Part shown: one piece after another, positions 30,931 through 38,405 of the stretch
Position numbering within the stretch: the stretch's first letter is position 1
How the letters are laid out: every line of letters begins with the position of its first letter
NCBI GenBank assembly: GCA_013177815.1
Contig: JABLXM010000010.1
Location: forward strand, 1 to 43,884
Length of the DNA: 43,884 nucleotides
Direction: 5' to 3'
Source: Anaerolineae bacterium
Lineage (GTDB): Bacteria; Chloroflexota; Anaerolineae; Anaerolineales; Anaerolineaceae
Notes under the pieces: generated by a model
Told to the model about the DNA's origin: nothing
Seen by the model: only the letters and a program-made list of their open reading frames with translations
The model's database searches: none
Made by a program: the position numbers and the translations under genes

Positions 30931-31669
30931 CACCACCGTCAGGATCGCATGGGGATGGGGAAATGCGTCCGTATCTCCGGTCCCGGCGAGCGTATTCCTG
31001 CAAGGCAATGATCAATTGCTGGCGGTCAAAGTCTGGCCAGAAGGTGGGTGTTATGTACCATTCGGAGTAAGCGGATTGCCAGATCAAAAAGTTGCTGATG
31101 CGCATCTCGCCGGAGGTTCGAATGATGAGGTCGGGATCGGGAATATCTTTGGTGAACAGGTAGTTATTTACCAGCGACTCATCAACCTGCTCTATTTCAA
31201 TGCCGTCTTCGATCATCTGGCGAACGGCACACACGATCTCATCACGTCCCCCATAACTGAATGCCAGGTTTAGGGATAGCCGGTCGTTGTTTTTGGTCAA
31301 TTCGATTGCTTCATTGACCTTTGTGCGCAGTCCGGGTGAAAGATGTTCCAGGTGACCGATGTGGCGTAAGCGTACGCCGTTTTCGTGAAGGTCCTTCACT
31401 TCACGGTCGATGACCTCTTGCAAGATCGAGAGCAGCCCATCAACCTCCTCGCGCGGTCGTCCCCAATTCTCGGTTGAGAAAGCGTACAACGTCAGATGGC
31501 GGATGCCAAACTCGATGCTGGCATCGATGATCCGGCGTAGATTCTCGGTGCCGGCGCGGTGCCCGGCAAGGCGCGGTAGACCCCGGGCGGCTGCCCAACG
31601 CCCATTGCCGTCCATGATGATAGCAACATGAGCGGGGATTATTTCGAAAACAGGTGTGCTTTCTGTCAT
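30920..31669 (-). CDS. uppS: Isoprenyl transferase (undecaprenyl diphosphate synthase family)
   Basis: A 249-residue cis-prenyltransferase that extends farnesyl diphosphate to the C55 lipid carrier for cell-wall synthesis. The diphosphate-binding motif HVAIIMDGNGRWA is near the N-terminus. Other signatures are GHRAGTENLRRII, LTLYAFSTENW, LNLAFSYGGRDEI and DLIIRTSGEMRISNFLIWQSAYSEWY. The start at 31669 is chosen at MTESTPVF, 13 bases after the frr stop; the longer frame would overlap frr. The end overlaps cdsA by 11 bases. Confidence 0.94.
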   Translation of the reverse strand: MTESTPVFEIIPAHVAIIMDGNGRWAAARGLPRLAGHRAGTENLRRIIDASIEFGIRHLTLYAFSTENWGRPREEVDGLLSILQEVIDREVKDLHENGVRLRHIGHLEHLSPGLRTKVNEAIELTKNNDRLSLNLAFSYGGRDEIVCAVRQMIEDGIEIEQVDESLVNNYLFTKDIPDPDLIIRTSGEMRISNFLIWQSAYSEWYITPTFWPDFDRQQLIIALQEYARRDRRYGRISPSPCDPDGGDAG

Positions 31670-31682
31670 ATAGGGTGGAAGA

Positions 31683-32240
31683 TCAGACTTCCATAATCTC
31701 TTTTTGCTTGTGTTCACCGATCTGGTCGATTTGTTGAACAATTTGATCGGTCAACTTTTGTAACTGATCTTCGCCATATTTCTGATCATCCTCAGAAATG
31801 AGTTTTTCATGTTCGAAGTCTTTGAGGTCCTTGATCGAATCACGACGCACATTGCGAACAGCAACGCGGGCTTCCTCTAGACGGTTGTGCACTACCTTGC
31901 CCAGATCGCGGCGGCGCTCTTCAGTCAGCGGCGGCAAGTTCAGGCGGATGGATTTGCCATCATTGTTGGGAGTCAACCCCAAGTCAGAAGCCAGGATGGC
32001 GCGCTCGATGCTCTTCATGGTGGATGGATCGAAGGGGCGAATCATCAGTACACGCGCTTCTGGCACGCTGATGGTTGCCAGTTGCATCAAAGGGGTGGGC
32101 GAACCGTAATATTCCACCATCAACTTTTCGACCAGCGCGGGTGACGCGCGACCGGTGCGGATGCCTGATAGGTCTTCTTCCAACGCCTGAATAGCGCCGT
32201 TCATGCGGGATTCTGCTTCTTTAACGACCTCTTTAATCAC
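31683..32240 (-). CDS. frr: Ribosome recycling factor (GTG start)
   Basis: A 185-residue RRF, which with EF-G splits the post-termination ribosome. The pattern is typical throughout: RMNGAIQALEEDLSGIRTGRASPALVEKL, YYGSPTPLMQLATISVPEAR, and NDGKSIRLNLPPLTEERRRDLGKVV. The start is a GTG at 32240 because AGGAGG lies 5 bases before it and the resulting 185 residues is the normal family length; an in-frame start at 32276 gives 12 extra residues with no ribosome-binding site. pyrH, tsf and rpsB, which often precede frr, are not here; a 283-base gap separates it from the divergent FtsK-like gene. Confidence 0.95.
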   Translation of the reverse strand: MIKEVVKEAESRMNGAIQALEEDLSGIRTGRASPALVEKLMVEYYGSPTPLMQLATISVPEARVLMIRPFDPSTMKSIERAILASDLGLTPNNDGKSIRLNLPPLTEERRRDLGKVVHNRLEEARVAVRNVRRDSIKDLKDFEHEKLISEDDQKYGEDQLQKLTDQIVQQIDQIGEHKQKEIMEV

Positions 32241-32451
32241 TTCAGCCTCCTGTTTAATTGAGGTTGGTGGAACCAATCGTTAGATGTATCACGTGGGTAA
32301 AATAACAACCTAAGGATACCTTAAAACCAAAAAAAATGCCATCCAAAAGACATCAGGTTAACGGTTGACACGCCAGGCGAGGAATCATTTATTCAGGTAT
32401 GAAGGTGTTGCGAAAATAGAACAAATATACGATATTTTAAGGTTGAAACCC

Positions 32452-32480
32452 TTGACTTTCATCTATCAGGTATGTAAAAT
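32452..32480 (+). promoter_or_regulatory. Sigma70-type promoter of the FtsK-like gene
   Basis: TTGACT and TAAAAT are separated by exactly 17 bases. The rest of the 32241-32523 gap is A+T-rich with no gene I can support. Confidence 0.75.
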
Positions 32481-32484
32481 AGGT

Positions 32485-32502
32485 TTAGAAATAATGTTCT
32501 AA
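32485..32502. promoter_or_regulatory. 18-base dyad just downstream of the promoter (candidate operator)
   Basis: TTAGAA and TTCTAA are exact inverted repeats around ATAATG, lying where transcription should begin and 22 bases before the ATG. A bound repressor here would block initiation. No regulator can be named. Confidence 0.5.
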
Positions 32503-32523
32503 TACGTGAAAATTGGAGCCAAA

Positions 32524-33348
32524 ATGGAAGCCCAAATGACAGATACGCTATTCGATGTACTATATGACCGCGCACGCCAAGAACTCGGTCTGCCCACCCG
32601 AACACAAACGCACCGGGTGACGTTAAAAATGCCCCCTTTGAGGGAGGTATGTCGCGACCTGCCTACGCAAACCGCCATCCTGGGTGTTTGCGAGGATGGA
32701 ATTCCGCTGCTGCTTGACATGCATGATCCGTCCCCGGGTTCGCTGCTGGCGATTGGTGAATCGCTTGCCGAAGTTCGAGGCGTTTTGGCGCAGGTGGCTG
32801 CCTCCGTTTGTCTGACCAGTTCCTGCCACCAGGTTCAGGTGACGGTCATCAGTAACGATGTGCCAGCGTGGCAGAAAGCGCTGGCTGGGGCAGTAGCGCC
32901 TACCCATATGAGGGGCATCCACTCACCCTTTAGCCTGGAGGCTCGCGAGAAAGTGCTGGAACTTGCCCGCCTGGGCAACAGTCGCCTGCTAGGCAGGTTG
33001 CGTCAGCCACCAATTTTACTGGTGCTGGATGATCTCTCCTGGGTGCGGGATGCGGATCACGAAGTTCAGGTCTATCTGCGGTGGTTGTTGCAGAACGGAC
33101 CTGAGCATATGATCTGGTTGCTTGCGTCATTGCAAGAGTGGGCGGCTTTGGAGATGCACTCCTGGCTGCCCCACTTCGGCACGCGTGTGTTTGGAGGTGT
33201 GCAGCATGCCCTGGCGAAACAATTGGACGCGCCGTCTTCCATGATTTATGGCACAGCGCGCACGAACGGCGTGTTTGAGGTCAAGGCGCAGGAAGGTTGG
33301 ACGCGCTTCATGCTGGCGGACCTCCCTGCATATGAGGGTGAGCGATGA
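32524..33348 (+). CDS. FtsK-like protein lacking the Walker A lysine (possible pseudo-ATPase)
   Basis: A 274-residue soluble protein. It shows the outline of an FtsK/SpoIIIE-type ATPase domain: GIPLLLDMHDPSPGSLLAIG (60-78) where FtsK proteins place the strand before Walker A, ILLVLDDLSW (164-173) as Walker B, MIWLLASLQEW in place of the ATQRP region, and an FGTRVFGG strand. The P-loop itself is GESLAEVRG, with no GKS/T, so ATP binding is doubtful. The start at 32524 has GGAG 5 bases upstream; a longer frame starts at 32506. It overlaps a small downstream gene by 4 bases. The role is unknown. Confidence 0.7.
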   Translation: MEAQMTDTLFDVLYDRARQELGLPTRTQTHRVTLKMPPLREVCRDLPTQTAILGVCEDGIPLLLDMHDPSPGSLLAIGESLAEVRGVLAQVAASVCLTSSCHQVQVTVISNDVPAWQKALAGAVAPTHMRGIHSPFSLEAREKVLELARLGNSRLLGRLRQPPILLVLDDLSWVRDADHEVQVYLRWLLQNGPEHMIWLLASLQEWAALEMHSWLPHFGTRVFGGVQHALAKQLDAPSSMIYGTARTNGVFEVKAQEGWTRFMLADLPAYEGER

Positions 33349-33599
33349 ATATCGGTATGTTATGGTTCGATAACGATCCCAAGACCGACCTCTCGACCAA
33401 AGTGGCACAGGCGGTGGCGTATTACCGCAAAAAATACGGGCACACGCCGGATATCTGTTTCGTTCATCCAAGTATGTTGCAGGAAGGCGAAACCAAAACT
33501 ATGGGTTTGGAACTCAAACCAAACCGGGTGGTTCGCCCGCATCACCTGTGGCTGGGCTTGCGCAATCCGACCGATTACTCTACACAGCAATCCGCTTGA
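33345..33599 (+). CDS. Small conserved-looking protein, function unknown
   Basis: An 84-residue protein beginning MNIGMLWFDND, with a Lys/Tyr-rich helix (VAQAVAYYRKKYG) and a VRPHHLWLGL segment. It has no signal peptide, membrane helix or metal motif. The ATG overlaps the stop of the FtsK-like gene by 4 bases, so the two are probably translated together and may act together. Its TGA stop abuts the TGA of the convergent ParB-like gene with no base between them. I do not recognise a named family. Confidence 0.7.
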   Translation: MNIGMLWFDNDPKTDLSTKVAQAVAYYRKKYGHTPDICFVHPSMLQEGETKTMGLELKPNRVVRPHHLWLGLRNPTDYSTQQSA

Positions 33600-34553
33600 T
33601 CAGAGTTTGGTATGGGCGTCGTCTTCGTTGAGCACGGGTGACAACAGGCTTCCCGCGGCGCGGAACAAACCCAGGATGAACTTGCCAGGGGTGCGCGCAA
33701 ACTCGTCGGTGAATGATTTGGCAGCAATTTCAAGGCTGATATCGGCTTTATATTGTTCGCGCAGGTACCACAGGTGTTCAATGATCCACACATAGAGATC
33801 GGTTTCTGTGCGGTCGGTAAATTTTTTCATTATGTTGCGTTCACGCATCACACGTACCAACGGTAGGTAGACGTCATCATACCAACCGCGAACAGCCTCT
33901 TCCCAGGTAATATCCTTTTGACGGTCCAATCCCATGAAATATTGGTGCACTTGAATATGCTCCAGCAATTTGTCATATCCGCCTGGCAGGGTCAACTCCA
34001 GCCTGACTTCTGGGATGATTTCGGAAATCCGCGTTCGCTCCAGGAAGTAAGCCAGTTCGCGCACCCGGATTAGATCGTCGATGTTGGATTTTTCATCAAT
34101 CTGAACATCCACTTTGATCTCGGTGACATGGGCATCGATGAACGCCTGACCGCGTTGGCGCGCCACCGAGACACGATGATTGCCATCACGCACGAAGTAG
34201 GCATTGCCGAGTTTGTAGAGTTCGATTGGCGGTAGTGTGACCTCCTTGAGGTGCGCCTCATCGATGCTGACCCAGCGACCACGCGTGTGGGTATGGCGCG
34301 GCAAGAAAGCGCGATCAAAATCGCGGTACCGACCAACGCTACCGATGATCTTGTCAATCTCGACTTCTTTCAAACCGACATAAGATTGTCCGCGTAATGG
34401 GATCGTTTCCCGCACTTCATCGAAAGGTAAAAGATCGTTGGTGCGTTGGGTGAACCAACTGGAGATGGCACGCCAGAATCCGTGGCGGAATGCGGTTTCA
34501 AAGTCTGCCACAGCACGACGCTTGATCAATGGGTCAGAATCGTCATCCATCAT
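33600..34553 (-). CDS. ParB/sulfiredoxin-fold domain protein
   Basis: A 317-residue protein. The recognisable part is a ParB-N/sulfiredoxin-like domain around residues 95-145, with PIELYKLGNAYFVRDGNHRVSVARQRG, where GNHR (124-127) matches the nucleotide-binding GxxR motif. The N-terminus (about 1-90) and the Trp/Tyr-rich helical C-terminus are unassigned. No helix-turn-helix is evident, so it need not be a partition protein; ParB-fold CTPases and nucleases are alternatives. It overlaps the metallophosphoesterase gene by 11 bases at the end of a five-gene operon. Confidence 0.7.
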   Translation of the reverse strand: MMDDDSDPLIKRRAVADFETAFRHGFWRAISSWFTQRTNDLLPFDEVRETIPLRGQSYVGLKEVEIDKIIGSVGRYRDFDRAFLPRHTHTRGRWVSIDEAHLKEVTLPPIELYKLGNAYFVRDGNHRVSVARQRGQAFIDAHVTEIKVDVQIDEKSNIDDLIRVRELAYFLERTRISEIIPEVRLELTLPGGYDKLLEHIQVHQYFMGLDRQKDITWEEAVRGWYDDVYLPLVRVMRERNIMKKFTDRTETDLYVWIIEHLWYLREQYKADISLEIAAKSFTDEFARTPGKFILGLFRAAGSLLSPVLNEDDAHTKL

Positions 34554-35235
34554 GTCTTACCACCTTGTCCGTGCGTGGCTGCAAGGTGCGCCACGCTTTG
34601 CGCTGAACAAGGTTTAATTCTACCTCACGATAACCGTAGGCGTTGACGATCTGGGTATTCAAATATCGTGTTTTCCATATGTCATCCTGTCGGTAGAGGT
34701 GAGTGTGTCCGTGGATGTGGAAGGCTGGCTGAAAAACGCGGTCCAGCCAACAGAAGGCTTTGACGCCTTGATGTGGGCGATCGTCGCGGTCATGAATTTG
34801 CCAGGGCGGGGCATGCGTGATGAAGATATCCAGGTGGCGTCCGTGCAGGATGCGATTCCTCATCAATTTCAGCGAAAGCATGCCAACCAGCGCCCACATC
34901 TCCCCTTGAGTGTACTGGTGCGGACCATAGTTGTAGCGTAAGCTGCCTTCGATTCCCGCCAATAGCAATCCGGAGTCGTCCATCACCGTACGCATATGCA
35001 AGTTCACTGCACCCCAGGGGTGGGTGCGAGTTCCCCCAGTGGTGTGCTCGACGGCGGAAACATGATTTCCGTTGACATAATACAACGGTACATCCAGGCT
35101 GGAGACGACGTATTCAAGGTAATAGAAGGGCAGGTCGCCGCAACCGACAACAAGGTTGATGCCCTTGAAGCGTTTCTTTGCGGTGGGTGTGTATATCAGG
35201 TCGTGTTCGAGGTCGCTGACTGCTAGTATCTTCAT
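34543..35235 (-). CDS. Calcineurin-like metallophosphoesterase
   Basis: A 230-residue two-metal phosphoesterase. Metal-binding motifs appear in the usual order: VSDLEHD (near 7, variant of DxH), VGCGDLPF (GD motif), VNGNHVSAVE (GNH motif), ITHAPPWQIHD, and HIHGHTHLY (GHTH motif). Substrate is unknown; relatives cut phosphodiesters, phosphoproteins or nucleotides. It overlaps acpS by 4 bases and the ParB-like gene by 11 bases, so it is made as part of the M16-acpS operon. Confidence 0.85.
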   Translation of the reverse strand: MKILAVSDLEHDLIYTPTAKKRFKGINLVVGCGDLPFYYLEYVVSSLDVPLYYVNGNHVSAVEHTTGGTRTHPWGAVNLHMRTVMDDSGLLLAGIEGSLRYNYGPHQYTQGEMWALVGMLSLKLMRNRILHGRHLDIFITHAPPWQIHDRDDRPHQGVKAFCWLDRVFQPAFHIHGHTHLYRQDDIWKTRYLNTQIVNAYGYREVELNLVQRKAWRTLQPRTDKVVRHDG

Positions 35236-35621
35236 GCTTGCCCGTCTGGCACCTCACCGGAAATGGCAACCACCACGGCTGCTGCCATCTCGCGTGCATG
35301 GGTGATGCTGACCGACCAGGTGGTCAGACCTAAAGCATTCGCCACCAAGGCAGCGCGACCGTGCAAATGCAGCACCGGTTCACCAAAAGGTCCGCGGATG
35401 ATCTCGATATCCTGCCAGGCGACTTTGCCGATGCCGGTGCCCAGCGCTTTGGATGTGGCTTCTTTGGCGGCGAAACGCCCGGAAAGCGAGGCGTTAGAAT
35501 CCCTGCAATCAGCGATTTCGCGCTGGGTATAGACTCGCTGGATAAAGCGCCGTCGGATGGCTGGGTTGATCTTCTCCAGCCGGTCAATCTCGATCAAGTC
35601 CAAACCGGTTCGCAGGATCAT
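35232..35621 (-). CDS. acpS: Holo-[acyl-carrier-protein] synthase
   Basis: A 129-residue AcpS-type phosphopantetheinyl transferase that moves 4'-phosphopantetheine from CoA to acyl carrier protein, needed for fatty-acid synthesis. Motifs are GLDLIEIDRLEK (metal-ligand Asp), GRFAAKEATSKALGTGIG (metal-ligand Glu and CoA contacts) and SITHAREMAAAVV. Length is normal for the family. It overlaps genes on both sides by 4 bases. Confidence 0.93.
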   Translation of the reverse strand: MILRTGLDLIEIDRLEKINPAIRRRFIQRVYTQREIADCRDSNASLSGRFAAKEATSKALGTGIGKVAWQDIEIIRGPFGEPVLHLHGRAALVANALGLTTWSVSITHAREMAAAVVVAISGEVPDGQA

Positions 35622-36925
35622 ACGTCGGTTGTGTCTCCTGGGCTGGTGCCTGCAGAGACGGTGACCGTCGACTCTGGCGTCAGGTATTTGCGGGCGACGT
35701 CGAGCACACTGGCTGGCGTGATCCCCGCAATGGCGGATGGATATTTTTGGTAGTAATCCAACCCCAAATCAAAGCGCTCAAGGTTGAGCAACGCGTTAAC
35801 CACCCCAGCGTTGGATTCCATCGATAAAGGCAGACGTCCAATGAAATTGGATTGACTGTCCTGCAATTCCTCATTGGTCACAGGTTCAGAGGTGAAGCGC
35901 AGAATCTCTTGTTGGATCAGGTCAATGGCAGCTTTCAGATTGGCGGGGTTGACTCCGGCAGAGACTTCCCACGAGCCGGCAGCGATCCATGAGCTCAGGC
36001 TGGTGCTGGCGTAGTATGCCAAGCCAGCCTGTTCACGAACCACGTCACCGATGCGCCCCATCATACCGAACTGACCCAGCACCGAATTACCCAGCAATGC
36101 GGGCAGGTAGTCTTCTGACCGGCGGCGGGGACCCAGGTTCCCCATCATCAGGTCGGTCTGACTCTTTCCGGGTATTTCCACATGCGCACGGTGTGGCGAA
36201 GGCAGGGGTTGGGGTGGATCGAGTTCGATTGATTCGGGCTGGTCTGGGTTTTGCCAATCGCCAAGGGTGGCGTTGACTACATCCAATACTTGCGCCGCTT
36301 CCACCCCGCCGACCATCACCAAGACCATCTGGCGTGGTCCGTAGTATTGGCGGTGAAAATCGATCAGGTCCTGGCGTTGGATGGCTTGCACAGTTTCGGG
36401 GTAGCCCGATTCAGGTCTGCCGTAGGGGTGGCTTGGAAACAGGCACCGGTCAAATTCCAGCGATGCCATTTCGTCAGTATCCTGGGAACGGATCGCCAGG
36501 GCGGTCAATATCTGCGCGCGCAAACGTTCGACCTGGTCCTGTGGAAATGTTGGTTGGCGCAGGCTTTCCGCCAGGGTTGTGAACAAGAGTGGCAGGTCAT
36601 CAACCAGCGCACGCCCGGTGAAACTGGTGGTGTGAATACTGGAGCCAAAGCCCAGCGATGCGCCAACTGACTCGAGAGCATCGTAAATCGCTTGGAAGTC
36701 GCGCCTATCTGTGCCGCGCATCAAAGAGAGCGCAGTCAGGTAGGACAACCCTAATTTGTCATCGTTATCGTAGACCGAGCCGCACGACAGGTAGCCGCCC
36801 AGCACCACAGAAGGGCTGTTGAAATTCGAGCGCACCAACACTGTGATGCCGTTCTGTAATTCAACCCGGGTGATGTCCTCAGGTCCGGGCAGACTGTTCC
36901 AATGCACATTGCCCAGTTTGATCAT
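35618..36925 (-). CDS. M16-family peptidase homologue without the zinc motif
   Basis: A 435-residue protein with the two-domain layout of M16 peptidases (DITRVELQNGITVLVRSN at the N-terminus, RQYYGPRQMVLVMVGGV at the middle, GLAYYASTSLSS late). The HxxEH zinc site is replaced by LSYLTALSL, so it should be catalytically inactive. In two-subunit M16B enzymes one partner keeps the zinc motif and the other gives substrate-binding arginines. The gene directly upstream encodes the intact partner with a 4-base overlap, so the two probably form a heterodimer. A signal peptide is not evident. Confidence 0.88.
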   Translation of the reverse strand: MIKLGNVHWNSLPGPEDITRVELQNGITVLVRSNFNSPSVVLGGYLSCGSVYDNDDKLGLSYLTALSLMRGTDRRDFQAIYDALESVGASLGFGSSIHTTSFTGRALVDDLPLLFTTLAESLRQPTFPQDQVERLRAQILTALAIRSQDTDEMASLEFDRCLFPSHPYGRPESGYPETVQAIQRQDLIDFHRQYYGPRQMVLVMVGGVEAAQVLDVVNATLGDWQNPDQPESIELDPPQPLPSPHRAHVEIPGKSQTDLMMGNLGPRRRSEDYLPALLGNSVLGQFGMMGRIGDVVREQAGLAYYASTSLSSWIAAGSWEVSAGVNPANLKAAIDLIQQEILRFTSEPVTNEELQDSQSNFIGRLPLSMESNAGVVNALLNLERFDLGLDYYQKYPSAIAGITPASVLDVARKYLTPESTVTVSAGTSPGDTTDV

Positions 36926-38217
36926 AATTGACCTCCCGCCTGGTCATCTGGTAGATAGACCCCGATGACACGGCGCTCTGGTTGGAGGTAGGTCTGCGCG
37001 ATACGTTGAATATCGGCGGGCGAGACGGTTTGAATGGTGTCCAGATAGCCTTCGAACCAGTGATAACCGGCGAACATCTCGGCAAAACCAAGCCAGAATG
37101 CCTGGTTGGTAATATTTTCGGATGAGTAGGCAAATTGCGCCCGGGCTTGCTTTACTGCCCTTTCGACATCACCTACGGACACCTTTGCGTCTTGCAGCCG
37201 CTTGATCTCATCATCCAGTGCCACAAGCACTTCATCCGCGCTGTGTTGCGGATGGACCGTAGCCGTGATGCCGTACAAGTAGGGATCGATGGTGGCTTGC
37301 AGACCACCACTGACGCCGACCGCCAGTTCTCGTTCCACCAACGATCGGTAAAGCCGGCTGGTCTTGTTGGAGATGCCGCCACCGCCAAAGAATGACAGGC
37401 TGGAAGGTCCGGTCAACAGGCTGTCGAGTACGGTGAAGGCGAAGAAATCGTCGACGTTGGCGGGCGGGCTGGCGTAAGTCAACCTTAAAAAAGTGGTTTC
37501 GCCAGGACCACGGACCAGCACCCGTTTTTCCCCGTCTTGGATGGGATCCTGTGCCACCGGCAGCTTGTTAAGCTCGCCAGCCGGGATGGGTTCATAGTGT
37601 GTGCGGATCTTGTGCAGCATTTCAGCGCTGTCGAAGTCGCCTGCCACTGCCAACACGGCATTGTTGGGAATGTAGTAGGAGCGGTAATGTTGGTAAAGGT
37701 CACTTCGTTGGATGGTATGCAGGTCATCTTTGGATCCGATGACCTCGTTGCGGTAAGGATGGACGGTTATGGCTGCCATCTGGATGGCTTCGTCCAGGCG
37801 AAAGAGGGGTTCGTTTTCGTGTCCTTCGCGTTCGGAAATGATGACCGTTCGTTCAGATTCAACTTCCTCTGGCTCGAAAAGGCTGTTGACCATGCGATCG
37901 GATTCCAATTCGATTGCCAGATCGATATCATTGGCGGGCAAGGTCTCGAAATAGGCGGTCCAATCAAGGTAGGTGAAGGCATTCCACACGCCGCCGGTGC
38001 GCGAGATCACCTTGTCCAGATTTCCCGCTGGGAATTTGGGTGTGCCTTTGAACTGCATGTGTTCCACCCAGTGGGAAATCCCTGTCAACCCGGGAACCTC
38101 ATCCCGTGAGCCGACCCGGTACCACAACCAGTGGGAGATGATAGGCGCGGTGTGGATTTCCTTCAATTGAATCGTTAGCCCATTGGCTAATTTTGTTGTA
38201 TGATACGAATGTGTCAT
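36922..38217 (-). CDS. M16-family zinc peptidase, active subunit
   Basis: A 431-residue M16 peptidase. The inverted zinc motif HxxEH is seen as HWVEH (49-53), with the third ligand Glu in the ELESDRM/EEVESERTVIISE segment about 75 residues on. HYRSYYIPNNAVLAVAGDFD begins the usual inter-domain region. It is expected to degrade small peptides together with the inactive homologue encoded next. No export signal is seen, so it probably acts in the cytoplasm. It is the first gene of a five-gene operon (M16 pair, acpS, metallophosphoesterase, ParB-like), with GAGGTG upstream of the ATG. Confidence 0.9.
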   Translation of the reverse strand: MTHSYHTTKLANGLTIQLKEIHTAPIISHWLWYRVGSRDEVPGLTGISHWVEHMQFKGTPKFPAGNLDKVISRTGGVWNAFTYLDWTAYFETLPANDIDLAIELESDRMVNSLFEPEEVESERTVIISEREGHENEPLFRLDEAIQMAAITVHPYRNEVIGSKDDLHTIQRSDLYQHYRSYYIPNNAVLAVAGDFDSAEMLHKIRTHYEPIPAGELNKLPVAQDPIQDGEKRVLVRGPGETTFLRLTYASPPANVDDFFAFTVLDSLLTGPSSLSFFGGGGISNKTSRLYRSLVERELAVGVSGGLQATIDPYLYGITATVHPQHSADEVLVALDDEIKRLQDAKVSVGDVERAVKQARAQFAYSSENITNQAFWLGFAEMFAGYHWFEGYLDTIQTVSPADIQRIAQTYLQPERRVIGVYLPDDQAGGQL

Positions 38218-38366
38218 GGCACCTCGTTGGTTTATATAACTTTAATGATTCTACAATAAAACCGAGAATACATCCTCAATATATATATCGTTCTCGAGTA
38301 GTAAGTAAGCCGGGTAAGGTTTTATAGCTTTGTATCGTCCTGGATTTTGAATGGAGGAATTCGGTT

Positions 38367-38372
38367 TATAAT
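38367..38372 (+). promoter_or_regulatory. Probable -10 box upstream of the ferredoxin-NADP reductase-like gene
   Basis: A perfect TATAAT lies 33 bases before the ATG at 38406. The -35 (TTTTGA, 16 bases upstream) is weak. Confidence 0.5.
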
Positions 38373-38405
38373 ATCCGGAAATTTGCGAGGGAGAGACTCA
38401 CGCTG

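Noticed and set aside
32452-32502. LexA (SOS) box near the FtsK-like gene
   Set aside because: The dyad TTAGAA-N6-TTCTAA does not match a LexA motif I can state with confidence for this phylum.
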